Made by a program: the position numbers and the translations under genes
Notes under the pieces: model-generated
The model's database searches: none
What the model was told of the DNA's origin: nothing
What the model saw: only the letters and a program-made list of their open reading frames with translations
Part shown: one piece after another, positions 9,663-17,792 of the stretch
Position numbering within the stretch: position 1 is the stretch's first letter
Layout: each line of letters begins with the position of its first letter
Assembly (NCBI GenBank): GCA_027296625.1
Contig: JAPUIX010000134.1
Coordinates: 1-47,564 of the forward strand
DNA length: 47,564 nt
Source: Gammaproteobacteria bacterium
Lineage (GTDB): Bacteria; Pseudomonadota; Gammaproteobacteria; JAKEHO01
Direction: 5' to 3'

Positions 9663-10967
9663 TTATAACTCATACAGGTGCGCTCTCGACCACGGTAAAT
9701 CATTGTTTCTCTGTCGTGTGAAAACAATCTGAAATAGCTGCATTGAACCGGTAGTAAATCCCGCGATGGACCCAGCTAAGTACAGACGCCAGGCGCGAAC
9801 AAACGGGTCATCATACTGTTCCCGAATCTCATCAACGTGCGCCTCAAAACGTGCGAGCCAATGCTCCAGTGTCTTCGCATAGTGCAAGCGCAAATTCTCG
9901 ACATCGAGAACTGAAAAAGACCACGGCTCAAAGATATCCATCATCTGGCGAAGGCTAGGGGGACTCGCGCCCGGGAAGATACGCTTCTCGATCCAAGTAT
10001 TCAGCATCATCTCTTTATTGCGACCGATTGAATGGATAAGGCCAAAGCCCTTGTCCTTCAAAGTCCGATCAACTACGCCGCCTAATTCGTACTCGTTCTC
10101 AGGACCGGCGTGCTCCAGCATACCAATCGACACAAACACGTCGTACTCGCCCTGGATATTGCGATAGTCATCTTCAACATACTCAACACGCTTGGACAAG
10201 CCTTCTCGCGCAGCCCGTTCCTGTGCATAGGCCACTTGCGCATGGGAGATGTTGTATGCCTTGACCGTTACGCCATAGTGTTTCGCCATGAAGGCTGCAA
10301 GACCGCCCCACCCACATCCGGCTTCCACAACAATTTGACCGGGCTCCAGGCGCAATTTGCGGCAGATATGATGCATCTTGGCAGTCTGTGCATCTTCGAG
10401 GGATATTGTCGGGTCTGGAAAATAGGCACAGGTGTACTGCATGGCTGGACAGTCTAGCCACAATTCATAGAAGGCATTACCGATATCGTAATGGTGGTGA
10501 ATGTTATTGCGCGAACCAGAAAGCGTATTGGTGCGCCGGCGGCCACGTAGCAATCGTGATAACCACCGGGAGATCTTATGTCCCTTGCGACGAGCGAGCG
10601 CCATATAAGTGGACTCGAGGAACGCCACGAAGTCCCCTTCAATGTCAACACGGCCCGCACTATACAGATCACCAAAATGCAGATCAGGATCGATCATCAA
10701 CTTGTAGATGGCGCTGCGGCTATCAATCTTCACCCTGGCCTGCGGCACGATGTTTGGCGCAATAATCTCTTGTCCATCCCACAACACAATAGAAAACGGT
10801 GGATCGCCCACAATGCGCAATAGGGTGCGTGCCAACCACCGATCAAACCTCGTCACGGCACCAGAGCGAGCGCGCACCGCGGCGGTATCAACTGCATTGC
10901 CCTGCCGGTTCAGCTCTGAGAGGTTCGGCGCGTTTTTTTTATTGTCGTGCATCGAATGAGCCCGCAT
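9663..10967 (-). CDS. cfa: Cyclopropane-fatty-acyl-phospholipid synthase family methyltransferase
   Basis: SAM-dependent methyltransferase acting on unsaturated phospholipid acyl chains. The 434 residues include the SAM-binding motif EAGCGWGG, the YTCAYF segment with the conserved Cys, LEHAGPE with the conserved active-site Glu, and LIHSIGR with the conserved His. These match the bicarbonate and active-site residues known from E. coli Cfa. The segment equivalent to FPNGCLPS in E. coli reads FPGASPPS. The first ATG has AGGA 5 nt upstream. The adjacent flavoprotein raises the possibility that the product is a methyl-branched rather than a cyclopropane acyl chain. Confidence 0.88.
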   Translation of the reverse strand: MRAHSMHDNKKNAPNLSELNRQGNAVDTAAVRARSGAVTRFDRWLARTLLRIVGDPPFSIVLWDGQEIIAPNIVPQARVKIDSRSAIYKLMIDPDLHFGDLYSAGRVDIEGDFVAFLESTYMALARRKGHKISRWLSRLLRGRRRTNTLSGSRNNIHHHYDIGNAFYELWLDCPAMQYTCAYFPDPTISLEDAQTAKMHHICRKLRLEPGQIVVEAGCGWGGLAAFMAKHYGVTVKAYNISHAQVAYAQERAAREGLSKRVEYVEDDYRNIQGEYDVFVSIGMLEHAGPENEYELGGVVDRTLKDKGFGLIHSIGRNKEMMLNTWIEKRIFPGASPPSLRQMMDIFEPWSFSVLDVENLRLHYAKTLEHWLARFEAHVDEIREQYDDPFVRAWRLYLAGSIAGFTTGSMQLFQIVFTRQRNNDLPWSRAHLYEL

Positions 10968-11173
10968 CAGGATCCTATCGTTAGACTCGGTAAATAGGCC
11001 AGAGCCGCATGTCCTTGCATGATACTACGAGTCGATGGCGGGACGCACATCTTGCGATTAAATCGGTGGTTCGTGGTGGCATCGACTTTGAGATCGGCTC
11101 AGAAGAAAAAGGCGGCGCACGTCGCCTGCCACCCGCCTGTATACACCACCATAGCGCTAAGCGGTGTGTACCG

Positions 11174-11359
11174 TTATTTCTTGCCGATGGGTAGTCCAAT
11201 CGGGACACGAAACTTGAGTCGGCTGACATACCAGCTGCCTTCGGGGGCGACGCCCTTGCCTTCCACCGCCAGCACAGAGATCACCTTCGATTTCTCATCA
11301 TTCTTTTGACTTGCCACGGCCACATCGAAGTCAACGTACTGGAGCTCTCCACCCCCCAT
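11174..11359 (-). pseudogene. Short beta-rich ORF, possible gene fragment
   Basis: A 61-codon frame ending in VSRLKFRVPIGLP that looks like real protein, with alternating hydrophobic strand patterns and a conserved-looking YVDFDVAV segment. No ribosome binding site precedes its ATG. The same frame stays open for about 21 codons further upstream to a TAA without a good start. I read it as the 3' end of a decayed gene. The pattern loosely recalls small trypsin-co-occurring (trypco2-type) domains, but I cannot confirm this. The remaining sequence between 10968 and 11605 shows no gene. Confidence 0.3.
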
Positions 11360-11605
11360 GAGCGCCAGCCCGCGTGGCGTTCCACGCGTGACCGGATTGA
11401 TGGCACCGCCGCTATTGGTTTGCTTAGGTTAGTGTCGCGCTAGCTTGAAAAGCTGCATTTGGGTGAGCGTTAATCCGGAAACCTCCTTTACCCGCACAGG
11501 TAAGGATTATGATTTCTTTGTATGGCGCGGTGATCTGGACCGCAACCTATGAAAATTAAACAGATTTGCCCGATAACTCCCGACAAAACGCTGGCGGCAT
11601 TGGCT

Positions 11606-12124
11606 TCAGGCTTCCGCTTTTGCTTTTGTTTTTCGCGTTCTTGAACTTGTCTTAGGCTTTGCCAATTGTAGTTCCAATTTTTTCTGCGTCCTTTCCATCA
11701 TTTTTATAAGGGCTGCATTACTTCTTGCTGCCATCTTTAAAGCCGCGAGTTCAGCGCTAGAGGCAGCATCCGCAAGCTTCGATTTCCTTAACCAAACGGC
11801 CATATTGTGCAGTTCTTTATTGAGTTTTGCGATCTCCCGTTTCGTTACGGGTACAGCTTTCTTTCTGTACCGTACTGTTAGCCTTTTCAACTTTTTCGCC
11901 GCTTGTTTTTGTTGTTTCAGCAAACGATCCATCGTCCTTTTACCAGCAGCAACTTCCTTATTGATGAGCCGAATAGCTTTACTGTAGGAATTCGTGATCG
12001 ACTTAGCCAATTGGCCTTGCCGAGTACTCATTGCCTTAATATATTTCATTCTTTTTGACCCGGCTGTTGGCATTGCAGATTTAGTTGCCGCCTTTTTTCT
12101 TGCCACTTTTTTCCTCGCTGCCAT
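11606..12124 (-). CDS. Lysine/alanine-rich basic protein, histone H1-like
   Basis: A 172-residue, strongly basic, low-complexity helical protein. It begins with AARKKVARKKAATKSA, has a central predicted coiled coil (about 35-155, rich in Lys, Leu and Ala) and ends in another basic tail (RTRKTKAKAEA). Composition is like bacterial histone H1/Hc1-like and AlgP-type nucleoid proteins, so DNA or RNA binding is plausible. No enzymatic motif is visible. It stands alone with about 400 bp of non-coding sequence upstream. Function is inferred from composition only. Confidence 0.65.
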   Translation of the reverse strand: MAARKKVARKKAATKSAMPTAGSKRMKYIKAMSTRQGQLAKSITNSYSKAIRLINKEVAAGKRTMDRLLKQQKQAAKKLKRLTVRYRKKAVPVTKREIAKLNKELHNMAVWLRKSKLADAASSAELAALKMAARSNAALIKMMERTQKKLELQLAKPKTSSRTRKTKAKAEA

Positions 12125-12528
12125 CTTGCCTACCCCTCTTTTATCAATAACTGATTAGAATAGTACCTGTTACCCACGCATCCGCTCGCCGTCACCATTT
12201 ATCACAATTAACGATCTCCAAATAAAATTATGCGTTTTTCACAGCTTATGGGGTAGCGAAAACCTCATCAACCCTGTTTGCTAAGAATCGTACCTGTGGA
12301 TCGAGGATAGCCCACAGTCAGGAAAAACTCTTCTTGTTCGATAATGAATATAATTCGCCCTCGGTCAGCTTTGCGTAAATGCGAACTACAGCGACACGAG
12401 ACGTATCCTCGGATCGCGCTCTACAGAGCCGTAACCGAAGTATAGAAAATCTATTGGAATTGCGCCCCTACTCTCTTACCGGATTTGCGACTTAGTCACT
12501 AAGGGGCGGTGGGAAGTTAAGGTAACGG
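12125..12528. other. Intergenic region upstream of the basic protein
   Basis: About 400 bp, AT-richer than its surroundings, with no supported ORF or structured RNA that I can recognise. It should contain the promoter of the basic protein; a GAGG motif lies about 10 nt before that ATG. Confidence 0.5.
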
Positions 12529-12975
12529 CTAATGCCGTATTCCAATTTGTTCCTTATACGTTTCGAATAGCTGGCAAGACAGCTTTCTTGCCGCTTCGAT
12601 CTCAGCTGGCGTCATTAAGTCAACCATGATATCCCGACTCTTGCTCGCCGTATCATCTCCCGCGGCTGCGCCCACGTTAAACCAGGCATACGCCACTACA
12701 TAGTCCTGCGGGACACCTGTCCCCTTGAGATAGGCGACACCGAGGTTGTATTGGGCATGGACCTGACCTTGTTCTGCAGCTCTCCGCCACCATTTCACCC
12801 CTTCCACGGGGTCTAGCAGTACCCCCTTGCCATTCATGTACATATCCCCAAGGAAGCACTGCCCAACAGGAGCTCCCTGCTCGGCCATCAGCCAAAATGT
12901 GCTAAGCGCCACGGTATAATCGGCTCGTTCATAGGCGGCTACGGCAGCGTCAAAATCTTGCAATGTGAGCATCAT
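12529..12975 (-). CDS. Sel1-repeat protein without signal peptide
   Basis: About 148 aa with two to three Sel1-like (TPR-type) repeats: FLGDMYMNGKGVLLD, WWRRAAEQGQVHAQYNLGVAYLKGTG and QDYVVAYAWFNVGAAAGDD. It ends with the cap MTPAEIEAARKL...Y shared with two other Sel1 proteins in the window. Such proteins are interaction scaffolds. The ATG at 12973-12975 has GGGGAG 9 nt upstream and overlaps the stop codon of the upstream small ORF (ATGA), implying translational coupling. Unlike the paralogues it has no signal peptide of its own, so a frameshift separating it from the upstream signal-bearing ORF is an alternative. Confidence 0.75.
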   Translation of the reverse strand: MMLTLQDFDAAVAAYERADYTVALSTFWLMAEQGAPVGQCFLGDMYMNGKGVLLDPVEGVKWWRRAAEQGQVHAQYNLGVAYLKGTGVPQDYVVAYAWFNVGAAAGDDTASKSRDIMVDLMTPAEIEAARKLSCQLFETYKEQIGIRH

Positions 12976-13235
12976 AAGGCGCATCTCCCCTGAGGATCCA
13001 ACGGCAAGCACCGTTTCTGCTGGTGCCGATTCTGTAACGCCACTTTGGCTTGGTCGCTTTGCCGACTGCGTTCAACCGGCGGTAACCGCCGATCTGGCGT
13101 ATAGGACATTAGGTCGTGCCGATATGCACCCTGCGTACCAGCGGTCCTTTGCAGATCCCCATGGCCGCCTGTCGCAGCGAGCAGGGAGACGGCCAGCACG
13201 GCTGGAATCAAAAAGTATTGCATGCTTGTTGTCAT
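12972..13235 (-). CDS. Small putative exported protein coupled to Sel1 gene
   Basis: An 87-codon ORF with a good ribosome binding site (GAGG, 7 nt spacing). Its N-terminus looks like a signal peptide (hydrophobic core in YFLIPAVLAVSLLAATGG). The remainder is polar and basic with no recognised domain. Its TGA overlaps the ATG of the downstream Sel1 gene. Either it is a genuine small exported protein, or it is the signal-peptide end of an ancestral longer Sel1 gene split by a frameshift. Confidence 0.45.
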   Translation of the reverse strand: MTTSMQYFLIPAVLAVSLLAATGGHGDLQRTAGTQGAYRHDLMSYTPDRRLPPVERSRQSDQAKVALQNRHQQKRCLPLDPQGRCAL

Positions 13236-13552
13236 CGCAGCGCCTCAAATGAACGAATGAGATTGCCTTTAAAACTCTGCATCCGCTCGACCTCTTCATA
13301 AAACTACTTCTAGCAACCCGAATGCAGCATGTCAGCCTCTGCACGACAGGAGGTGCGGATCGGCCGACAAACGGTCCCAGCCCTGCGCAAATTGTGACGT
13401 AGGCCCGAGGGACGCCCTTTAGCGGAAGCCGGGTTGTTTGTGCCATACGGCCAATATAGGGAAAACGACGCGTCGGTTAGAGCGCCGCGACAAAGCGTTG
13501 TTGACCTGGAAGTGTGACGTGATGCTAGCTGCGGGGAACGTGCCGGTTACAG
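13236..13552. other. Intergenic region
   Basis: About 315 bp between the DUF4124 gene and the small exported ORF. I see no gene, terminator or recognisable RNA. A 124-codon frame overlapping this region on the minus strand has no Shine-Dalgarno sequence and protein-like features are absent. Confidence 0.5.
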
Positions 13553-14119
13553 TCAACGATACCCACGAAAATAGCGTTTAAGTCCCTCAAGTGTTTGATT
13601 GATGTCCTGCATCTCTGCATCTCGCTGTTGTTCCTTAAGCCGGTTTTCGGCAAGTGCAAGTTCCTCCTCCATATCTAGATTCTCTATCGCTCTCGCTTCA
13701 CGTCGAGTTTCTTGATCCGGCTTATCATAGAATTTATCTAGCTTTTCGTCGATGGCAAATAATTCATCGCCAACGACGCGAGCTTCTGTCAATTCTTCAT
13801 ATGTAATAGTGGCCGTTTTTAGGCGCCGAAATACAGCGGTGCGATCCGCCTCAACCCGTTCCTTCTCGTCCAGTAGTTTCTGATACTCAGCTTCTGCGGT
13901 GCGACGGGCCCGTTCCGCTTCCCTTTGAAGTCTCGCTTCTTGGCTAGGTGATGTCGGCATGCACTCGATCCGAACAGTTTTTTCACGGGTAATACACGAG
14001 CGCGGGACGGTGCTGATGTGCTTCACGCCTTCACTATCAACCCAGACGTAGAGCGCATGACTATTGCAGCACACAGCGAATAACAATACGCCGATGCAGT
14101 AGCGAATCAATGTTCCCAT
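13553..14119 (-). CDS. DUF4124 coiled-coil exported protein
   Basis: A 188-residue protein with a signal peptide (hydrophobic core IGVLLFAVCCNSHA), then a DUF4124-like segment (LYVWVDSEGVKHIS) and a long charged coiled coil (about 60-180, rich in Glu, Arg and Ala). The frame is open for 92 more codons upstream, but that part has no signal peptide or domain. The ATG at 14117-14119 is chosen because the signal sequence follows directly. It is downstream of the kinase and a second DUF4124 gene on the same strand, so a shared envelope role is likely. Specific function is unknown. Confidence 0.7.
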   Translation of the reverse strand: MGTLIRYCIGVLLFAVCCNSHALYVWVDSEGVKHISTVPRSCITREKTVRIECMPTSPSQEARLQREAERARRTAEAEYQKLLDEKERVEADRTAVFRRLKTATITYEELTEARVVGDELFAIDEKLDKFYDKPDQETRREARAIENLDMEEELALAENRLKEQQRDAEMQDINQTLEGLKRYFRGYR

Positions 14120-14343
14120 CGTTTCCACGCCTCTGGGTACTTGAGCATCCGTTGAAGCTGAGCCATTGATCATACAGCTTATCCCATTGTCGGCTGATGC
14201 ACGAAACGCGCTACGTATTCTCCCATCTCTCACGTAGTATAGCTCGCTGCATCCAAATAGCCTGCGAACACACATGTTGCCAGATTTAATCTTCGACCTC
14301 ATGTTACCGAGGAATTGTGCGTTTGCAGATCCAACCCTTAGCG

Positions 14344-15087
14344 TCAAGGACAGTAAGTGCCACCGTCCGCAAGTTGCGCCATTACGTCGATCCATTCCTC
14401 AGAAGATTTCACCATTCGAGTGTCGACTCGTGAAGACACCGACTGCCAATGAACACTCCATACTTTAGGATCACTGTCGCGTGGGTTGTCTACACAACCG
14501 CTCCAATGACATACATAGACTGCGATCCAATAGTCCTTGCATTTTAGGCCTCGCAGCTTAGGAGAAATAAATCCCTCGACCTCCGATCCATGCCGCGTCC
14601 TGCCAATTACAATCGGAGCATACGGATCCAACGGGTCTTCAAAAAAAGCCTCGAGATAGACGCCATCAGGCATACTCGGCTTGGGCCGTAATACAATTGA
14701 AAACTGTCCAACTACTTCGCCCGCGCTCCAGTCCAGTGCAATGTCGGCATTGACCGTTTCAAGGTATTCAGATGATTCATAAAATGGCACAGCATCTGAC
14801 ACCACCGGCAAATGATCGTCCCCCTCGTGTGCATCACCTCCGGGCGAAGACTGCTGGTTGTTCAATTGCTCTCTCAATCGCTGCCGCGCTTCTCCTGTCG
14901 CTTCGTAAAAAGGTAACGGCCTAACGTCAACGATTTCTCCCTTGTGTTCCTCAGATGGATTATCGGAGTAGGTGACATTGCCCTCATCATCCTCCCACTT
15001 GTAGACGGCAGCGGCAGCGTTCATGGTGGCTGCAATTAAAACGATACCAGCCGCTAAGTACGTCTTCACATATCGAACCTTACTCAT
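14344..15087 (-). CDS. DUF4124 domain exported protein
   Basis: A 247-residue protein with a signal peptide (AAGIVLIAATMNAAAA), a classical DUF4124 motif (VYKWEDDEGNVTYSDNP, about 28-44), a polar linker and a beta-rich C-terminal domain (about 110-247) with several cysteines. DUF4124 is common in gammaproteobacterial periplasmic proteins and has no fixed function. Its ATG overlaps the stop codon of the upstream Ser/Thr kinase gene (ATGA at 15084-15087), so translation is coupled. The pair may form a membrane kinase and periplasmic partner. Confidence 0.75.
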   Translation of the reverse strand: MSKVRYVKTYLAAGIVLIAATMNAAAAVYKWEDDEGNVTYSDNPSEEHKGEIVDVRPLPFYEATGEARQRLREQLNNQQSSPGGDAHEGDDHLPVVSDAVPFYESSEYLETVNADIALDWSAGEVVGQFSIVLRPKPSMPDGVYLEAFFEDPLDPYAPIVIGRTRHGSEVEGFISPKLRGLKCKDYWIAVYVCHWSGCVDNPRDSDPKVWSVHWQSVSSRVDTRMVKSSEEWIDVMAQLADGGTYCP

Positions 15088-16706
15088 CGATCCGTTTCAC
15101 CACCTATGCGTTCCTTGAATTCTTCTCCCCGTATGCCCGAATCAGCTGATTCTTGCTGCCCCGTTTTTGAGCGTGAAAATCGCTCCCTAAACTCCTTAAG
15201 ACGTTTTTTCGAAGAATATGTCTGAGCTTGTTCGCGTTTTGCAAGCCACGCCTTTGTTGCACGTTGAACGTTATCCGCATCCGGTGCTAGGCGCGAGGCT
15301 TTCCGCAAATAGTATCTCGCCTGTTCAATTTTGTTAGCATCGAGATCGCGGTAGACAAGATGAACATACCGATTGACGATCGCTTCGATACCATCTTTCG
15401 CATCCTGGTTATTCGGGTCAAGCGCTAATACTTCATAGTACTTATCCAGCGCATTTTTCCCCTTAGGACTGGAAAGTCGCCATGCCTTGAAATCTGTCTC
15501 GGCGCCTTTCAAGAGTTTGTCGATGCGCTCGGCATTCTGTGAGGACACAACGGGCTGTGCTGCTTCGGGAACACCCGGCGCTTCGGTGGAGACCCCCGGC
15601 TCGGTTTCCCGCGGCCCGACCATCACCGCCTGCTCAACGGTCTGGGCGGGTTCATCAATGTCAGAAACCTCCGGGCCAACATGCTGTTCAGGCATCGATG
15701 CAATGATAAAGAGACCAACGAAGATAACGAGCAGAAACAAAAGGGCAACGATAAGGCCCTTGTGAAGCCCCCATTTGACCATCTTCTTGCGTGGGCGCGT
15801 TGGGCCCGTTCTTGTTACGCCAAACTCTTCCCGCCACTCACGCACTGAGCTCGGACGGTCTTGGGACTTGAACGCCAGTGCATGATCTATGGCGCGCAGA
15901 AAGCGATCAGAATACCTTCCAGCGGCCATTTCAATGCTCGCCTTGTATTCATCTGCAGCGTTTTGTGTGATTCCTGCGCTTCGTTCGACCGCGTCCGCCG
16001 GCGTCACTCCCGTAACCGCCCGATACAGCGTCGCTCCGAGCCCGTAGATATCGGTCCAAGGGCCCTCCATCTCGCTCTTACCGGCGTATTGCTCGATGGG
16101 GGCGTAGCCAGGTGTGGCAATGTTTGTCAGCGTGCGTGATTGTTGCTGCAGGGCTTGGCGTGCGGAGCCAAAATCCAGCAGGACCGGGCTCCCATCGCCG
16201 CGAATAAAAATGTTGCCGGGTTTGATATCCCGGTGAATAAAGCCTGCCTCATGGACCTCTTCTAGGCCGCTAAGAATGGGCAGAAGGATCTTGATGAGTT
16301 CTGCCTCTTCCAATGTCCCTTGGCTAACCAGAAAATCTTTTAGGCTCTTACCGACTTCATAGCTCATCACCATATAGGCCGTATTATTCGCCTCAAAAAC
16401 ATTTATAACCCGCACAATGTTCGGATGCTCGAACTTCGTGAGCGTGCGCGCCTCACTGATAAAGCGGTCAAGTCCCCACCTGAACTGTTCTGCATGCTCC
16501 TCAGAAAGCGGGTGGACTGTTTCATCCGTCTCACGCATTGCGAACTGGGCCGGTAGATATTCTTTGATTGCCACATGCCGATCGAGGTTGATGTCGTGAC
16601 AGAGGTAGGTGATCCCAAATGCACCCTGTCCCAGGATCCCTTCTATCCGGTACCAGTGCAGTTCGTAGCCCAATGGGAGTGCATTGCGGTGCGATGTTTG
16701 CTCCAT
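15084..16706 (-). CDS. Membrane Ser/Thr protein kinase (PknB/Hanks type)
   Basis: A 540-residue eukaryotic-like kinase. The kinase domain (about 14-290) has the glycine loop GQGAFGITY (26-34), the ATP-anchoring Lys48 in VAIKEY, the catalytic loop HRDIKPGN (158-165) and DFG (178-180). All catalytic residues are intact. One transmembrane helix (about 317-337) is followed by a C-terminal region with TPR-like helices, predicted to lie in the periplasm. The gene is followed by two DUF4124 exported proteins, the first with an overlapping start codon, which suggests signalling across the inner membrane. Substrates are unknown. Confidence 0.92.
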   Translation of the reverse strand: MEQTSHRNALPLGYELHWYRIEGILGQGAFGITYLCHDINLDRHVAIKEYLPAQFAMRETDETVHPLSEEHAEQFRWGLDRFISEARTLTKFEHPNIVRVINVFEANNTAYMVMSYEVGKSLKDFLVSQGTLEEAELIKILLPILSGLEEVHEAGFIHRDIKPGNIFIRGDGSPVLLDFGSARQALQQQSRTLTNIATPGYAPIEQYAGKSEMEGPWTDIYGLGATLYRAVTGVTPADAVERSAGITQNAADEYKASIEMAAGRYSDRFLRAIDHALAFKSQDRPSSVREWREEFGVTRTGPTRPRKKMVKWGLHKGLIVALLFLLVIFVGLFIIASMPEQHVGPEVSDIDEPAQTVEQAVMVGPRETEPGVSTEAPGVPEAAQPVVSSQNAERIDKLLKGAETDFKAWRLSSPKGKNALDKYYEVLALDPNNQDAKDGIEAIVNRYVHLVYRDLDANKIEQARYYLRKASRLAPDADNVQRATKAWLAKREQAQTYSSKKRLKEFRERFSRSKTGQQESADSGIRGEEFKERIGGETDR

Positions 16707-16878
16707 CGGTGTCTTTCCTTACTCAGTGGGCGATTGCAGGATCAGGGTGTACTGTCGAGCGTAATTGAAGAAAATCAGCCTACAGAATTTCTAATTCTGA
16801 GCTTCTGACGCAGGCGGTACGCCCGGCATTGCATATGGGCGCGCGCTATACGGAATCGTATCGGCTCGCCAGTGATCG

Positions 16879-17148
16879 CTAGTGGTGATATTGATCAAAG
16901 ATACTCTCGAGCTGGCCCTCGGAATTAAAGTGCAGGACCTTGCTAGCTGAGCCATGCCGAACATAGATCCATTGATCGCCAGAGTCATCCGTTGGCGGTC
17001 CACACAACTGAAGGATTTCGTTTTTATAAGGCCCAACGGTCTGGCCATCTTCGATGATTTCACCGCCACAGCGCATATTGCCGGCCGATAGCGCTTGTGC
17101 GTAAAAAAATAGGCACAAGATGCTCACCTTTAGAACGAGTCGTTTCAT
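16879..17148 (-). CDS. DUF2845 domain exported protein
   Basis: An 89-residue exported protein with a signal peptide ending near AQALSAG, then a DUF2845-type domain (MRCGGEIIEDGQTV, KNEILQLCGPP, YVRHGSASKVLHFNSEG). Two conserved cysteines may form a disulfide. The ATG at 17146-17148 has GGAGG 7 nt upstream; the frame extends 8 codons further, but that start is poor. Its function is unknown in all members I know of. Confidence 0.75.
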   Translation of the reverse strand: MKRLVLKVSILCLFFYAQALSAGNMRCGGEIIEDGQTVGPYKNEILQLCGPPTDDSGDQWIYVRHGSASKVLHFNSEGQLESIFDQYHH

Positions 17149-17792
17149 ATCCGAGCCTCCTCGGGGTTTCAAGTCACAACATCACCGCAAGCCAAGCGCG
17201 GCGCGAGAGTACCTTCTACCTCACATGCCAATAAAAAGTCTAGCCTGTTTCCAAGCCAACCGAGTTCTGCGCTCACACGGGTGTCGGCGATGCCAGCGAC
17301 CCGCCACACGGGACACCCGACGCGGAGCCAACAAGCACCGGGCGAACCGAGAATTTTCCCCCTACCCATGCCTTCCCGGTTTAGCAGACGCCACAGGTGC
17401 TACAATTAAAAAATTGCTCTCCTATTGCGGTGAACGGCGAAACGGTTCGGCGGGCGCTCTTCGCGGGGGTAGACGATCTAGGGAGCCGCCTGACCTTAAT
17501 AATAAGAATGATCAAATGGAGATGAACTAAGCTATCAATGCGATCGATGGTCATGCCCTGGCCTTCTCAGAAGGAAGAGGCCCGGGCAAGGTGTCGATCG
17601 GTCTGCTCGAGTTAACACCCCAAACCAGGGCCCGGGATCGGTGCACTGGCAACGAGAGATGGGGCACCTGGCTTGGGTAGCTGCCGAGATGGCTGAAGCA
17701 AACAATACCATTAAATCGACCCGACCAGCGGTTGAGGGCACGCCTGCGACTTGCGGCTGACGTCGCCCCGACGTGGAGAGGGCCAGCGCAAA
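17149..17792. other. Non-coding leader/intergenic region with GC-rich hairpin
   Basis: About 640 bp without a supported gene on either strand. At 17554-17588 the plus strand can form a stem of TGCCC-GGCCT against AGGCC-GGGCA with one mismatch. It has no U-tract, so it is not a typical terminator. It may lie in the 5' leader of the GGDEF-EAL gene. I could not match it to the known c-di-GMP riboswitch consensus. Confidence 0.4.

Noticed and set aside
13553-14395. Longer version of the DUF4124 coiled-coil protein (280 aa)
   Set aside because: The extra 92 N-terminal codons show no protein-like features, and a clear signal peptide begins at the internal ATG at 14119.
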